Shown here: one piece after another, positions 49,306 through 59,497 of the stretch
Layout: each line of letters begins with the position of its first letter
Numbering within the stretch: position 1 is the stretch's first letter
NCBI RefSeq assembly: GCF_021740465.1
Contig: NZ_JAIOZR010000002.1
Span: forward strand, 1 to 64,000
Origin: Chlorobium sp.
Lineage (GTDB): Bacteria > Bacteroidota > Chlorobiia > Chlorobiales > Chlorobiaceae
Length of the DNA: 64,000 nucleotides
Direction: 5' to 3'
Translations under genes and position numbers: made by a program
Notes under the pieces: generated by a model
The model's input: the letters and a program-made list of their open reading frames with translations, nothing else
The model's database searches: none
Told to the model about the DNA's origin: nothing

Positions 49306-50397
49306 TTGAAACTTGAACAGATACAGTTCGTTCATTTCAGGAATCACGCTTCCCTGACCTTTGTTCCGTCTGGAGGTATAAATCTCATATACGGGCCGAA
49401 CGGTTCAGGGAAAACCTCGATTCTCGAAGGAATACACTACTGTGCATTGACAAAGGGTTTCGTCAGCGCTTACGACATCGAGTGCCTGAAGGAGGGGAAC
49501 CTTTTTTTTCTCGTTAAAGGGAAGTTTGCAAGTGAAAGTGGAACAGAAACTGAGGTAAAAGTCTCCTACAGCCGTCAAAACGGCAAGCAGTTGAACGTTA
49601 ATTCCAGGAATATCGCTACTTTTTCATCACATATCGGCGTTATTCCCTGCATTACCTTTTCTCCCTCCGACCTCTCGATTATTGCCGGATCCCCCGCGGA
49701 GCGGAGGCGTTTTCTTGATAATGCGATCTGTCAGACCGACACCAGGTATCTGGATGCTCTTCTCAATTACCGGAGAATCCTGCAGCAGCGTAATGCCCTT
49801 CTGTTTCAGATAAGAGAACATCGCTCGGGTATGGAGATGCTCGATATTCTCACTGAACAGATTGCTGAACATGCTGCTTGCATAGTCAGCGCAAGAATAC
49901 GGTTCATAAGGGAGATTCTTCCGCTTACGGAAGCAAATCTTGTAGCGGTTTCGGCCGGAGAAACACCCCACATTTCATACCGTTGTTCATTTTTTTCGCA
50001 TGATAACTCTGAACTGCCCGATCAGCTTTCGCGGCTCTTCAAAGAAAGGATACGGGAAAAACGGCAGGAAGAAATTTCAAGAGCCCAGACGGCAATAGGA
50101 CCGCACAGGGATGATCTGTTGTTTTTTCTGAATGAAAAAGAGATAAAGAAATATGCATCACAGGGCCAGAAAAGAAGTTTTATCATTACTCTGAAACTTG
50201 CTCTCTATCGTTACTTTCTTGACAAACTCGATGAACAGCCGATCTGTCTTTTTGACGATCTGTTCAGTGAACTCGATCACCACAGGGTGGACGCCCTTCT
50301 TCTGCTGCTTTCCGGTTTTGGACAAAGCATCATTACGACAACGGAAAAAAGAGAGATAGCAGGTGTTTCGGCACTCAATATTTGTGAAATAGCATGA
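49306..50397 (+). CDS. recF: DNA replication and repair protein RecF
   Basis: A 363-residue SMC-like ATPase. Walker A YGPNGSGKTS is near residues 29-37, the signature AIGPHRDDLLFFLNEKEIKKYASQGQKRS is near residue 270, and Walker B CLFDDLFSELD is near residue 310. It loads RecA at gaps. The start is most likely TTG at 49306 with GAGAGGCAGG upstream, since other in-frame starts lie inside dnaN. Confidence 0.95.
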   Translation: MKLEQIQFVHFRNHASLTFVPSGGINLIYGPNGSGKTSILEGIHYCALTKGFVSAYDIECLKEGNLFFLVKGKFASESGTETEVKVSYSRQNGKQLNVNSRNIATFSSHIGVIPCITFSPSDLSIIAGSPAERRRFLDNAICQTDTRYLDALLNYRRILQQRNALLFQIREHRSGMEMLDILTEQIAEHAACIVSARIRFIREILPLTEANLVAVSAGETPHISYRCSFFSHDNSELPDQLSRLFKERIREKRQEEISRAQTAIGPHRDDLLFFLNEKEIKKYASQGQKRSFIITLKLALYRYFLDKLDEQPICLFDDLFSELDHHRVDALLLLLSGFGQSIITTTEKREIAGVSALNICEIA

Positions 50398-50702
50398 CAA
50401 CCGGTCTCAAAAAGACAAAAAAGGCTCCCAGACGGATTTCACTGATTGTCGAGGAGGTTTTCAGCGGCCTTGGTCTGGATGATGCACGCGAGCAATACCG
50501 GGCACTTCATCTCTGGAGGGAGATTGTTGGCGAAACCATAGCGGCGGAGACTATAGTTGAAAGGCTCACGGATGGACAGCTTTTCATTCGGGTAAAAAAT
50601 TCCGTGTGGAGAATGGAGCTGAACTTCCGCAAGAAGGAACTTGCCAGTAAGATCAACAGTTTTCTCGGCAAGGAGGCGGTAAGGGAGATCGTTTTCAGAT
50701 AA
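50394..50702 (+). CDS. DUF721/DciA-family protein
   Basis: A 102-residue protein with the DUF721 core (LHLWREIVGETIAAETIVERLTDGQLFIRVKNSVWRMELNFRKKEL). DciA proteins help load the replicative helicase in bacteria without DnaC. The overlap with recF by 4 bases and its place at the origin suit this role, but a DciA function is inferred. Confidence 0.85.
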   Translation: MTTGLKKTKKAPRRISLIVEEVFSGLGLDDAREQYRALHLWREIVGETIAAETIVERLTDGQLFIRVKNSVWRMELNFRKKELASKINSFLGKEAVREIVFR

Positions 50703-50733
50703 AAAAGAGCCGCACCTGTCTGATGCGGCTCCT
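50702..50733 (-). terminator. Terminator of the flavodiiron protein gene
   Basis: On the minus strand GAGCCGCA pairs with TGCGGCTC around a 9-nt loop, followed by six T. It lies in the convergent gap after the DUF721 gene and serves the flavoprotein gene at 50743. Confidence 0.85.
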
Positions 50734-50742
50734 GAAAGAACG

Positions 50743-51966
50743 CTACAGATTGCAGCTCAGCTGGTACATGTCGATCATCTTTTCCGCGAATGATTTGCCG
50801 AAAGCAATGCACTCCTCGAATTCAGCTTCATGAGGCTGGAACTTGATACGGACATTTTTTTCGAAAACATGCAGTTTGAGCAGTGAAAAGTTAGTTTCGA
50901 TCATTTTTACGCCCTCACCGCTCCAGCCGTATGATCCGAAAGCGGCAGCGAGCTTTCCTTTGTCGCGAATGGGATTGACGGCGGCAAAAAGCTGATAGAT
51001 CTGCGTAAGGATATTCTGGTTAATGGTAGGAGAGCCGACAATGATACCCGAGCAATGGGCGATTTTATCTTCAAGCTTCGAAAAATGTATGTTTTCGACG
51101 TCGCAGATGTCGATGGTGAAATCACACGACTGCTGCAGTCCCTCGGCTATCTTGCGCGCAAGAATAGTTGTGTTTTCGTAAGCCGACACATAGGCGATAA
51201 GAATGTTTTTTTCATTGGGAAGAGCGATGGCGTTCGAGGCATAGCGATGTGAAAGATCGACATATTTTTTCCAGTTAGAACGAAGGATCGGTCCGTGTCC
51301 CGGGCAGATAACCTTTATGTCGAGAGGCTTGATCTTTTCGATGGCCTGAAGCATGTACTTGCTGAACGGCCTGAGAATCGCGTCGAAATAGTAGGTGAAG
51401 GCATCGTCAAAATCGCCGACAAGGTCATCATACATCGCTTCGTGGGAAAAATGGGACCCGAAGGAATCGCAGGTGAAGAGAACCCGGTCTTCTTCCAGCC
51501 AGGTGTAGATGGTATCGGGCCAGTGAAGGTTAGGGGCGCCGATAAAATGAAGTGTCTTGTTGCCCAGGTCCAGTGTATCGCCGTTTTTAACGACGAGATG
51601 GCGGAAATCGTGACCCGTCTGGTCCCGAAGAAATTTTATGGCGTTCCCGCTGCCTACGACTGTTGCATTGGGAGCCACGCCCAGCAGATTCGACACATTG
51701 CCCGAATGGTCCGGCTCGGTGTGGTCCACAATTATGTACTCGATTTCAGAAGGATCGGTAACCTGTTTTATTTTATCAAGATAAGTAGGCCAGAACTTTG
51801 CCTTGGAGGTCTCTACAACGGTTTTTTTGTCGGCGTTGATGAAGTATGAATTGTAGGTGGTTCCATACTTCGTCTCCATGACGATATCGAAGGTGATGAG
51901 GCCGGGATCTAGTACGCCTATCCAGGTGACGTCACCGGTAACGGGAAGGATTTTATGGTCGGTCAT
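50743..51966 (-). CDS. FprA-family A-type flavodiiron protein
   Basis: A 407-residue protein: an N-terminal metallo-beta-lactamase-like diiron domain with ligands in HTEPDH (His82, Glu84, Asp86, His87), [16 protein letters not shown] and CPGHGP, then a C-terminal flavodoxin domain ([23 protein letters not shown]). It reduces O2 or NO to protect anaerobes. It has no fused rubredoxin domain. It is expected to matter for a strict anaerobic phototroph. Confidence 0.95.
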   Translation of the reverse strand: MTDHKILPVTGDVTWIGVLDPGLITFDIVMETKYGTTYNSYFINADKKTVVETSKAKFWPTYLDKIKQVTDPSEIEYIIVDHTEPDHSGNVSNLLGVAPNATVVGSGNAIKFLRDQTGHDFRHLVVKNGDTLDLGNKTLHFIGAPNLHWPDTIYTWLEEDRVLFTCDSFGSHFSHEAMYDDLVGDFDDAFTYYFDAILRPFSKYMLQAIEKIKPLDIKVICPGHGPILRSNWKKYVDLSHRYASNAIALPNEKNILIAYVSAYENTTILARKIAEGLQQSCDFTIDICDVENIHFSKLEDKIAHCSGIIVGSPTINQNILTQIYQLFAAVNPIRDKGKLAAAFGSYGWSGEGVKMIETNFSLLKLHVFEKNVRIKFQPHEAEFEECIAFGKSFAEKMIDMYQLSCNL

Positions 51967-52062
51967 AGCGGAAGATGAAAAAAAGTTAAAAGGTAACGTT
52001 AAAAGCTATAATGAAATACAGAAAATGAGGGCTCATAGTTCCTGAAGCCTCCAAAAAGGGGT

Positions 52063-54483
52063 TTAAAAAACTGTATCGCTGCTGAAGGTTTCGGGTGACG
52101 TATTTCTGCTTTCACGTATCAGCTCGATTCCTTCCGGAGAAAAGGTGAAAAGGGTATCAGCCGAGAAAATCATGCTGAAATCCTGTGGTTTGAAAAACGG
52201 AAGGAATTTCTGGCAGTGCTCGTCAAGCCTTTTCAGGTAAAAAGCGGTGTTTTCATCGGGTTTACGAGGGTCCCAGTCGGAAGCAAGGCGTCCTTTGTCG
52301 AAAAATGATGAGGCATTTCCGGAACCAGAGATATAATAGGTTATACGGTCGCCTTTTGAAAAATTCCCACCGGATTTATTGACAAGCTCGTAGGTAACCG
52401 ATCTGGAGCGTTTTCCTGAACGTACGTCTTCAAGATACTGTTCCGGAGAGGATTTCAGGGTTTCTATCCTCGAAAAATCGGCGATGTCGAGCTGATGGTC
52501 AAGAATCTTCTGCCGGTAATCCATGAAGAGATCATGAAGACCGGCAATATCTTCGGACAGCAGCTTTTCAAATCCTTTTCTGATGAAATCCCGACCGAAT
52601 TTTTCTCCGCTCCTGCTCGACAGTGAAGAGCCTTTGAGGGTCATGACATTGTTGTAATCCAGGAGGGCATAGTTTTTTTTAAGGTAGGAGATCATTTTCC
52701 TGTACCTGCCGTCAAAACCGATATTGATACCTTCCGGCATCCTTGTCGATACTTCGCTTACCAGTCGTCGCTCCTCTTCTTCAGTTGTTATTGCCGGAGG
52801 AGGAATAAAAAGAATGCCGTCGGTATCCACTTCGATGACGCGGCATCCCCGCGCTTCGAATTCGGCAATCATCTTTCTGGCAATATTTTGTCCCGTCGAT
52901 GTTACCCTGTCGGCTTCAGCGAAATCATTGAAAATACCACCCTGGAAACCGAGATACCCATACATGGCGTTGATGAGGATTTTGAAAGAGCCCTGCATGG
53001 CATCGAAGTTCCCGGCCAGAGCGGAGTTTTTTTTCTCTCTGTTCTCTTTGCTCAGGTCTTTTGCCTTGAAACGCAGATCCCTCAAATCATGCAGAACGCC
53101 CGGAAAAACCTTCAGGGCGTCGCTTCCCGGGCAGATATTATAAGAGAGCATGATGGAGGGATAGAGGGATTCCACATCAGCATAGACAATGGGTCCGAGT
53201 ACGCCTTTCAGAAAAACTTCCGTATAGCCTCCCGTAAACTGCTGTCCGGAAGAGGGCTTGGGAAGTGAATGCTTCCTGTTAAGGTACTCGCGCACGAAAA
53301 GGGCTTCGATTTTTGCCGCCGGACCAAGGCGCGAGGTCATGGCATAGGTGTATGGAAGCATCTGCGCGGTGTAAAAGTTGCTGCCGGAGAGCATTTCCGA
53401 CAGGGCTCCGGTTTCGATCACATCATCAAGCGCATAGGCCAGAAGCTTTTCATGGTCGTTATCCCATGTCGATGCGATATCCTTGTAGTCAATATATGTC
53501 CGGTCAGGATCTGCAAAACCGAAATGTCGGGCGACGGCCTTCAGTCCATAGCTCGGGAGCGAGCGCTTCGATGTGTCGTAGTTCTGGATAAGAAACAGCG
53601 TATCGACGACATGGCGCCCGGGTATGTCGAAAAACGGAAAATCAATGGAGCGTTCCGCGAAACGGATACTCGAAGGATAAGTTTTAGGTTGCAGACCGTC
53701 ACGGCCTATCGTAAATGCGACGCCGTGTCGTTCGCAGCGGCGCTGGAGGTAAGGTAGATCGAAGCTGAATATGTTATGGCCTTCGATAACATCAGGATCT
53801 TTAAGGGTTATCGTTCTGACTGTACGTTCGAGCAGCTCCTTTTCAGAACTGTTTTTCGAATGCAGTACCTCTTTCCAGCCGCGGTTGTCCGAAAGTGAAA
53901 CTATGATTATTTCGTCCGAAAACCGGTCGTTTTCATCTCCACCTTGTTTTTCCGGCCTGTAATATGTTTCAATATCGAGCTGAAGCCGATGGAGGTTTTC
54001 AAAAAGCATCCCCTTGAAGAGCGTTTTTCCGGTTTGCAGAAAGTACTGGGTAACGGCGTCGCCCTTGCTGTAGGTCAGTGAACTGCCCTCATCCCCGGGA
54101 CTTTCGGTGCTTCCGGAAAGAAGTGAGAGTTTTTTCGAGTTTATGAAATCGAGAGCCGCCCTGAAGGTTCTCCAGCTGCCGAAAATGGCCAGATACTTAT
54201 AGAAATTATTTCCCTGAAGATTGACCAGCCAGAATTTCCTTTTGTCTTCAGGAATGAAGCCGTCAAGCACTGCGCTCTCGGAAAGAAAAAAGAATGGATA
54301 GAATGGGTCGTCGCGGTAGAGAACGCTTTTTCCTTTACGGAAAAATATTCTGATATGTGTGTCGGAGAGCTGGTAGGCACCAACTATGCTCTCCTCCTTG
54401 TCTTTACCGAAAAGAAGATTGTTGTCAAGAATGTCATGAATAAATTTGTCCATGAACATGCAGGGTGAAAATGAATGAAGCAT
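52063..54483 (-). CDS. Family B DNA polymerase (Pol II-like)
   Basis: An 806-residue polymerase. The 3'-5' exonuclease has LQLDIETYY (Asp170, Glu172), [13 protein letters not shown] and YALDDV. Polymerase motif A is [13 protein letters not shown], motif B is [16 protein letters not shown] and motif C is EVDTDGILF (DTDG rather than DTDS). It may act in repair or bypass, since replication is by Pol III. The start could be ATG at 54483, 54459 or 54453; none has a clear ribosome binding site. The 54483 start lies 5 bases from a parS site. Confidence 0.9.
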   Translation of the reverse strand: MLHSFSPCMFMDKFIHDILDNNLLFGKDKEESIVGAYQLSDTHIRIFFRKGKSVLYRDDPFYPFFFLSESAVLDGFIPEDKRKFWLVNLQGNNFYKYLAIFGSWRTFRAALDFINSKKLSLLSGSTESPGDEGSSLTYSKGDAVTQYFLQTGKTLFKGMLFENLHRLQLDIETYYRPEKQGGDENDRFSDEIIIVSLSDNRGWKEVLHSKNSSEKELLERTVRTITLKDPDVIEGHNIFSFDLPYLQRRCERHGVAFTIGRDGLQPKTYPSSIRFAERSIDFPFFDIPGRHVVDTLFLIQNYDTSKRSLPSYGLKAVARHFGFADPDRTYIDYKDIASTWDNDHEKLLAYALDDVIETGALSEMLSGSNFYTAQMLPYTYAMTSRLGPAAKIEALFVREYLNRKHSLPKPSSGQQFTGGYTEVFLKGVLGPIVYADVESLYPSIMLSYNICPGSDALKVFPGVLHDLRDLRFKAKDLSKENREKKNSALAGNFDAMQGSFKILINAMYGYLGFQGGIFNDFAEADRVTSTGQNIARKMIAEFEARGCRVIEVDTDGILFIPPPAITTEEEERRLVSEVSTRMPEGINIGFDGRYRKMISYLKKNYALLDYNNVMTLKGSSLSSRSGEKFGRDFIRKGFEKLLSEDIAGLHDLFMDYRQKILDHQLDIADFSRIETLKSSPEQYLEDVRSGKRSRSVTYELVNKSGGNFSKGDRITYYISGSGNASSFFDKGRLASDWDPRKPDENTAFYLKRLDEHCQKFLPFFKPQDFSMIFSADTLFTFSPEGIELIRESRNTSPETFSSDTVF

Positions 54484-54488
54484 TCCGA

Positions 54489-54504
54489 TGTTTCACGTGA
54501 AACA
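54489..54504. promoter_or_regulatory. parS centromere-like site (copy 1)
   Basis: TGTTTCACGTGAAACA matches the ParB-binding parS consensus exactly and is extended by CCGA/TCGG to a 24-bp perfect palindrome (54485-54508). It lies between mnmG and the polymerase gene, about 8 kb from dnaA. Confidence 0.92.
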
Positions 54505-54515
54505 TCGGATGACGA

Positions 54516-56381
54516 TTACCGTCCAATTTTAATCATAAGAACGGAGATATCCGAAGGGGAAACCCCAAGGATTCTCGATGCCTGACCTATGGATTGCGGC
54601 TGGTGTTTCATGAGTTTTTCCCTTCCCTCATTTGAAAGACCCATTACCTGTGCATAAGGGAACGCCTGTGGGATCTGCAGCGATTCAAGACGGGCTATTT
54701 TTTCAGACATGAGCAGGTCCCGTTTCAGGTACCCCTCGTATTTGATATCTATTTCAACCTGCTCGAACACAAGCGGATCAGAAGTCAGACAATAGACCTG
54801 TTCGCAGAAGACAGGTGAGCACGCAAGAAGCATCCGAAAGCCTACCCCATGACGTTTAAGAATATTTGCGGCAGAAAGAGTGCCTGGAATAGTGGCAATA
54901 CCATGCTCCGCGAGAACAGGATTGATCATTTCGGGCCTGAATCTGAAGCTTTCCGAAAGAGTCCTGAGTTGACGGATTGCTTCGGATTTCATTCTGCAGG
55001 CCTTCATTGAAGCTGCGGAAACAAGTCCCGATGTGAATCCGTAGTCGCACAGGCGGATATCGGCATTATCGTGACGCAGAAGGAGGCGGTGTTCTGCCGA
55101 AGAGGTGAACATGCGATAGGGTTCATCGGTATCCTTGGTAATGAGGTCATCGATGAGCACTCCGATATAGGCATCGGAACGTTTGAGGATGAGCGGGTCA
55201 CGTTTTCGGATTTTGAGTGATGCGTTGATGCCCGCAATGATTCCCTGGGCCGCAGCCTCTTCATAACCGGATGTTCCGTTGATCTGCCCGGCAAAAAAAA
55301 GGTTTTCCACGATTTTCGTTTCCAGGGTGCTGCCGATCTGATAAGGGAAAAAATAATCATATTCAATGGCATAGCCAGGACGGATCATTTTAACCTGTTC
55401 AAGTCCAGGGATTGATTTCAACCCCTGGAGCTGTATGTCTTCCGGAAGCGATGTGGAAAATCCGTTCACGTACATCTCATTGGTGTCAAACCCTTCAGGT
55501 TCAAGAAAGATATGGTGGCTCTCCTTGAGGGAAAAACGGTTGATCTTGTCTTCGATTGACGGGCAGTAACGGGGGCCTGTCCCCTGGACCTTTCCGGTAT
55601 AGAGGGGTGATCGGTTGAACCCCCTTCTCAGAATCTCGTGGGTAACCGCTGTCGTTTTGGTCAGATAGCAGCTCAGCTGAGGTTTTGAGGCCAGAGAGCG
55701 TGTAGAAAAGGAGAAAGGAACAGGATTGTCATCGCCTTTCTGTTCCTCTACGAGAGAATAATCCACACTCCTTTTGTCGATACGCGGCGGGGTACCTGTT
55801 TTCAGGCGCCCGTATCTGAAACCAAGTCCCGCAAGATTTTCGGTCAAACCGGTAACAGGAGGTTCGGCAATCGTTCTTCCACCGGGAAAATGATTGAGGC
55901 CGATGTGAATCAGGCCGTTCAGGAATGTTCCGCAGGTCAGAATCACCACTTTTGCCGGTATCATCGTTCCTGTTGCAACGTGAACCCCGGCAACCTTTTT
56001 CGAAAGCACATGGATTCCTGTAACCGTATCCTGCAGCAAGTCTATGTTTTCTTCTTTTTCGATGACCCGGCGCATGTACATCGTGTATTGTGTCCGGTCT
56101 GCCTGCGCTCTTGGAGAGTGCATAGCGGGTCCTTTGCTGAGGTTGAGCATGCGGAACTGAATGCCTGTGGCATCGATAGCTTTCGCCATTTCACCGCCGA
56201 GAGCATCGATTTCGCGTGTTATCTGTCCCTTTGCGACGCCTCCGATTGCCGGATTGCAGGACATTCTGGCAAGTGCCGTCAGGTCAGAGCTGATCAGCAG
56301 GCATGTTATTCCGGATCTTGCAGCCGCAAGTGCCGCCTCGCACCCGGCATGCCCGCCGCCTGCGACAATAATATCATACAT
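54516..56381 (-). CDS. mnmG: tRNA uridine 5-carboxymethylaminomethyl modification enzyme
   Basis: A 621-residue FAD protein. [21 protein letters not shown] binds [26 protein letters not shown] is the MnmG signature, and [20 protein letters not shown] is the second family motif. With MnmE it modifies wobble U34 of several tRNAs. It is flanked by parS sites on both sides. In many bacteria gidA is next to parAB; no parAB gene is present here. Confidence 0.97.
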   Translation of the reverse strand: MYDIIVAGGGHAGCEAALAAARSGITCLLISSDLTALARMSCNPAIGGVAKGQITREIDALGGEMAKAIDATGIQFRMLNLSKGPAMHSPRAQADRTQYTMYMRRVIEKEENIDLLQDTVTGIHVLSKKVAGVHVATGTMIPAKVVILTCGTFLNGLIHIGLNHFPGGRTIAEPPVTGLTENLAGLGFRYGRLKTGTPPRIDKRSVDYSLVEEQKGDDNPVPFSFSTRSLASKPQLSCYLTKTTAVTHEILRRGFNRSPLYTGKVQGTGPRYCPSIEDKINRFSLKESHHIFLEPEGFDTNEMYVNGFSTSLPEDIQLQGLKSIPGLEQVKMIRPGYAIEYDYFFPYQIGSTLETKIVENLFFAGQINGTSGYEEAAAQGIIAGINASLKIRKRDPLILKRSDAYIGVLIDDLITKDTDEPYRMFTSSAEHRLLLRHDNADIRLCDYGFTSGLVSAASMKACRMKSEAIRQLRTLSESFRFRPEMINPVLAEHGIATIPGTLSAANILKRHGVGFRMLLACSPVFCEQVYCLTSDPLVFEQVEIDIKYEGYLKRDLLMSEKIARLESLQIPQAFPYAQVMGLSNEGREKLMKHQPQSIGQASRILGVSPSDISVLMIKIGR

Positions 56382-56395
56382 GAACGGTGACGTTG

Positions 56396-56411
56396 TGTTT
56401 CACGTGAAACA
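56396..56411. promoter_or_regulatory. parS centromere-like site (copy 2)
   Basis: A second exact TGTTTCACGTGAAACA lies 15 bases upstream of the mnmG start codon, about 1.9 kb from copy 1. ParB binding here would overlap the mnmG promoter region. Confidence 0.92.
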
Positions 56412-56819
56412 TTAAGGTTTCTTTAATGATGATTTAGAGTGATTTAAGAGTATTAAAGGGCGGTACGTAGATATCTATACGTTTTCCGGCACTATCGGCT
56501 CCAGTTTGGCCAGGTATTCGGCATTGAAATGGAATCGCTGGTTGACTGGCAATAGACAAATGTATTATAAAAAATCTCAACAGATATTCCGGATGGCAGG
56601 AGACAAGGGTTTTCGTTCAGGATAATATGTTGTTTTGCGGATGTCGAAGCCGAAAACCTGCCAAAGCATGTGAAAAGAAAGTGCATTGGAGATATAAGGG
56701 CGATGAAAAAATATTTGCATCGGGCTCTGTTTTTTTATATAATTATATAGTTATATAAAAAAACATTTTCCGCAGTTGAGCTGGTAGTGGCAGACCGCTC
56801 GTTCATTTCACCATCAATT
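56412..56819. other. AT-rich intergenic region upstream of the sulfur oxidation unit
   Basis: No credible gene was found in this 400-base gap. It contains a long AT palindrome at 56730-56763 and should hold the divergent promoters of mnmG and the soxY-like gene. Confidence 0.5.
56730..56763. promoter_or_regulatory. AT-only inverted repeat upstream of the soxY-like gene
   Basis: Perfect 13-bp arms TTTTTTTATATAA and TTATATAAAAAAA are separated by 8 nt. It ends about 57 bases before the soxY-like start. It could be a regulator site, a promoter UP-like element or a bidirectional terminator-like hairpin of A and T only; the position favours regulation. Confidence 0.5.
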
Positions 56820-57257
56820 ATGAAGAGAAGAACCTTTCTGGAACGGAGTTCCATGGCAGCGGCGCTTGTTCTGTTGCGGCCATCCACGCTTGCGGCAGCC
56901 TGGAGCGAAAATCATTTTCAGCAGGTTTCCATCGAAAAGGCATTTCTTGATGTTCTCGGTACTAAAGATTTTAACAGGTCCAGCCGCATCACCATAGCCG
57001 CTCCTCCGGTTGCTTCCGACAGCTCGGCGGTTCCGGTTGAAATAAGTTCCACGATAAAGGGCGATCAACTCTATCTTTTCGTGGAAAAAAATATAACTCC
57101 ACTTGTTTTCAGCTGTGCACTGCATGGCGGTGCATTGCCTTTTCTTTCACTTACCGTAAAGATGAAAGAGAGCTCGCTGCTTTACGGCGTGGTCAGGGAG
57201 GGGGGCAAATATCATATGGCATCGGTGCATGTCGATGTAGCGGTTCAGGCCTGCTGA
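56820..57257 (+). CDS. SoxY-like sulfur carrier protein with bare C-terminal cysteine
   Basis: A 145-residue exported protein. MKRRTFLERSSMAAALVLLRPSTLAAA is a twin-arginine signal peptide. The mature part is SoxY-like, with its last strands (YGVVREGGKYHMASVHVDVAVQ) aligning to the SoxY end. SoxY proteins end in GGCGG, whose cysteine carries the sulfur substrate; here the chain ends VAVQAC, so the cysteine is the last residue and the glycines are missing. It lies 30 bases before the soxZ-like gene, and the fccAB genes follow. The ATG at 56820 is chosen because the upstream in-frame ATG (56787) would bury the Tat motif. Confidence 0.8.
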   Translation: MKRRTFLERSSMAAALVLLRPSTLAAAWSENHFQQVSIEKAFLDVLGTKDFNRSSRITIAAPPVASDSSAVPVEISSTIKGDQLYLFVEKNITPLVFSCALHGGALPFLSLTVKMKESSLLYGVVREGGKYHMASVHVDVAVQAC

Positions 57258-57287
57258 AATCACGCCTAATAACATACAACAGCTATT

Positions 57288-57584
57288 ATGAGAATACTCG
57301 CAAAAGAGGACGGGGGGATTGTATCGCTAAAAGTGATCATCCCGCACCCGAATGAATCGGGTACGAGAAAGGACGAGTCGGGAAAAGTTGTTCCCGCTTA
57401 CTTCATCAGGGAGGGATCTGTTTTGCTGAATGGCCAGCCGCTCTTCGAACTGCAGCTCGGCCCTTCGGTTTCGAAGGATCCTTTTCTGCAGTTCAGGTTC
57501 GCCGGCAAAAAAGGGGACCGTCTGAATTTGCGGTTCATCGACAGCAGGAAGCTGGAGTATGTCGCTGAAGCGGCTGTAGTCTGA
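57288..57584 (+). CDS. SoxZ-like partner protein
   Basis: A 98-residue cytoplasmic-looking protein (exported with its partner in SoxYZ systems). KVIIPHPNESGTRKDESGKVVPAYFI is the SoxZ HPMxTG-like segment, and DPFLQFRFAGKKGDRLNLRFIDS matches the SoxZ C-terminal half. It has no signal peptide. It follows the SoxY-like gene by 30 bases. Confidence 0.82.
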   Translation: MRILAKEDGGIVSLKVIIPHPNESGTRKDESGKVVPAYFIREGSVLLNGQPLFELQLGPSVSKDPFLQFRFAGKKGDRLNLRFIDSRKLEYVAEAAVV

Positions 57585-57664
57585 CTCTTCATGCAGCAGG
57601 ACGCTTGAGTAGAGTGTGTTTTTGTGCGCTTCTCTTTCAATAATCAACCAGGAGAAACATTATT

Positions 57665-58021
57665 ATGCAGGTTACTATCAGATCGTTGCTGACGACCTGT
57701 TTCGTCTCTTCAGCTCTGCTTGGCGCAGGAGCTGAAGCTACTGCGGCAACAAATCCGGCTCAAAAAGCAATGGAACCGAACCCTCGCGGGCAGATTCTTT
57801 CGCTTTCCTGCGCCTCATGCCACGGGACTGACGGAAAGAGCGTGGGAGTTATCCCCTCGTTTTACGGGAAATCGCCAGAGTACCTTGAGACCGCACTGAA
57901 GGATTTCAAGTCCGGCAAACGGTATTCAACTGTAATGGGCAGGCATGCCAAGGGGTATAACGACGAAGAGATCCATTTGATCGCGCAGTATTTCGGAACG
58001 GTCTGGCAGAACAACAAATAA
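57665..58021 (+). CDS. fccA: Flavocytochrome c sulfide dehydrogenase, cytochrome subunit
   Basis: A 118-residue monoheme c-type cytochrome. It has an N-terminal signal peptide ending near AEATAATN, a CASCH heme motif near residue 42, and a distal Met in [29 protein letters not shown] precedes the ATG. It pairs with the following flavoprotein subunit, 15 bases downstream, to pass electrons from sulfide. Confidence 0.92.
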   Translation: MQVTIRSLLTTCFVSSALLGAGAEATAATNPAQKAMEPNPRGQILSLSCASCHGTDGKSVGVIPSFYGKSPEYLETALKDFKSGKRYSTVMGRHAKGYNDEEIHLIAQYFGTVWQNNK

Positions 58022-58036
58022 GGGGGAGATGCAAAT

Positions 58037-59329
58037 ATGAGCCATAACATTTCACGAAGGGATTTCAACAAACTCCTCGTAACGGGAGTCGCGGGTTCCG
58101 CCCTCGGCATTTTCGGTACCATAAAACCTGCTTTTGCGGCCCAGAAGCGGGTTGTCGTCATAGGCGGCGGTTTTGGCGGCGCTGCGGCTGCCAAATACCT
58201 CAAAAAGCTGGATTCATCGATATCCGTCACGCTTGTAGAGCCTAAAGCTACTTTTTATACCTGCCCGTTCAGCAACTGGGTGCTTGGAGGCATGAGAACC
58301 ATGCAGGATATCGGTCATACCTATACCCTCCTGAAAAGCAAGTACGGCATCAACGTCCTGGCCGATTCCGCTACAGGTATCGATGCCGCAAAAGGCACGG
58401 TAACACTGAAGAGCGGCAAGGTGCTCAATTACGACCGTTTGATCGTTTCGCCGGGCATCGACTTCAAATGGAGCGCCATCGAGGGGTACAGCGAGAGCGT
58501 TTCGCAGACGAAAATGCCGCATGCCTATGAGGCCGGCGCTCAGACCATTCTTCTGCACAAGCAGTTGCTCGCCATGAAAAACGGCGGCAAGGTTATTATC
58601 TGTCCTCCGGGAAATCCCTTCAGGTGTCCTCCGGGTCCGTATGAAAGGGCAAGCCTCATTGCACACTACCTGAAAGCGAAAAAGCCAAAGTCGAAAATTC
58701 TCATTCTCGACGCCAAGGACAAGTTCTCCAAGCAGGGTCTTTTCAAGAAGGGATGGGATACGCTTTATCCCGGCATGATCGAATGGCGTTCAGGGCCGAC
58801 CGGCGGCAAGGTTACGAAAGTTGATGCAGGTTCCATGAGCGTAACTACCGATTTCGGTGTTGAGAAGGGTGACGTCATCAATATCATTCCCCCGCAGCAG
58901 GCAGGAAAGATTGCCTTCAAGGCAGGCTTGACCGATGCCTCAGGATGGTGCCCGGTCAATCCCTCCACTTTTGAGTCTACCATTCACCCCGGTATTCACG
59001 TTATCGGAGACGCCTGTATAGCCGGCGCCATGCCGAAATCCGGTTTTGCAGCAAGCAGTCAGGGAAAGGTGGCTGCCGCCTCGATCATAAGGCTGTTCCA
59101 GGGCAAGGAGCCGGCTCCACCCTCTCTGGTGAATACCTGCTACAGTCTTATCGGAACCGATTACGGAATTTCCGTTGCCGGTGTATACAGTCTCAGCCCT
59201 ACCGGCATTATCGAAGTTCCAGGATCAGGAGGACTTACGCCTATGGATGCCGATGCCGATCATCTCCGCGAAGAGGCAATGTTTGCCGAAGGATGGTACA
59301 AGAACATTTCTCAGGATATCTGGGGATAA
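58037..59329 (+). CDS. fccB: Flavocytochrome c sulfide dehydrogenase, flavoprotein subunit
   Basis: A 430-residue periplasmic FAD protein. The N-terminus has the twin-arginine signal [13 protein letters not shown] is bound by [18 protein letters not shown] near residue 38. The redox-active cysteine pair is likely Cys197 in [10 protein letters not shown] and Cys368 in VNTCYSLIG. It oxidises sulfide to sulfur, feeding electrons to the FccA heme and on to the photosynthetic chain. A terminator follows at 59351. Confidence 0.95.
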   Translation: MSHNISRRDFNKLLVTGVAGSALGIFGTIKPAFAAQKRVVVIGGGFGGAAAAKYLKKLDSSISVTLVEPKATFYTCPFSNWVLGGMRTMQDIGHTYTLLKSKYGINVLADSATGIDAAKGTVTLKSGKVLNYDRLIVSPGIDFKWSAIEGYSESVSQTKMPHAYEAGAQTILLHKQLLAMKNGGKVIICPPGNPFRCPPGPYERASLIAHYLKAKKPKSKILILDAKDKFSKQGLFKKGWDTLYPGMIEWRSGPTGGKVTKVDAGSMSVTTDFGVEKGDVINIIPPQQAGKIAFKAGLTDASGWCPVNPSTFESTIHPGIHVIGDACIAGAMPKSGFAASSQGKVAAASIIRLFQGKEPAPPSLVNTCYSLIGTDYGISVAGVYSLSPTGIIEVPGSGGLTPMDADADHLREEAMFAEGWYKNISQDIWG

Positions 59330-59350
59330 AACGCCTTCCATCTTCTGTAA

Positions 59351-59377
59351 AGCCCGGTTTCAGCCGGGCTTTTTTTA
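59351..59377 (+). terminator. Terminator of the soxYZ-like/fccAB unit
   Basis: AGCCCGG pairs with CCGGGCT around a 6-nt loop, followed by seven T. It lies 22 bases past the fccB stop and defines the end of the four-gene unit. Confidence 0.93.
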
Positions 59378-59497
59378 TGGGATTGTACAGGGTTATGCAT
59401 GCGCTCAGTCAGCCGGAAGCCGGGTTGATTGTTAATCACTACCCCGTTTTATATATTGGCTGAATTATTTCCATCGCGTGAAAAGCTTTATTACATA

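Noticed and set aside
56492-56686. Minus-strand 64-codon frame in the mnmG-soxY gap
   Set aside because: Composition is unlike a protein (Ser/Thr/Cys-rich without pattern), no ribosome binding site; treated as non-coding.
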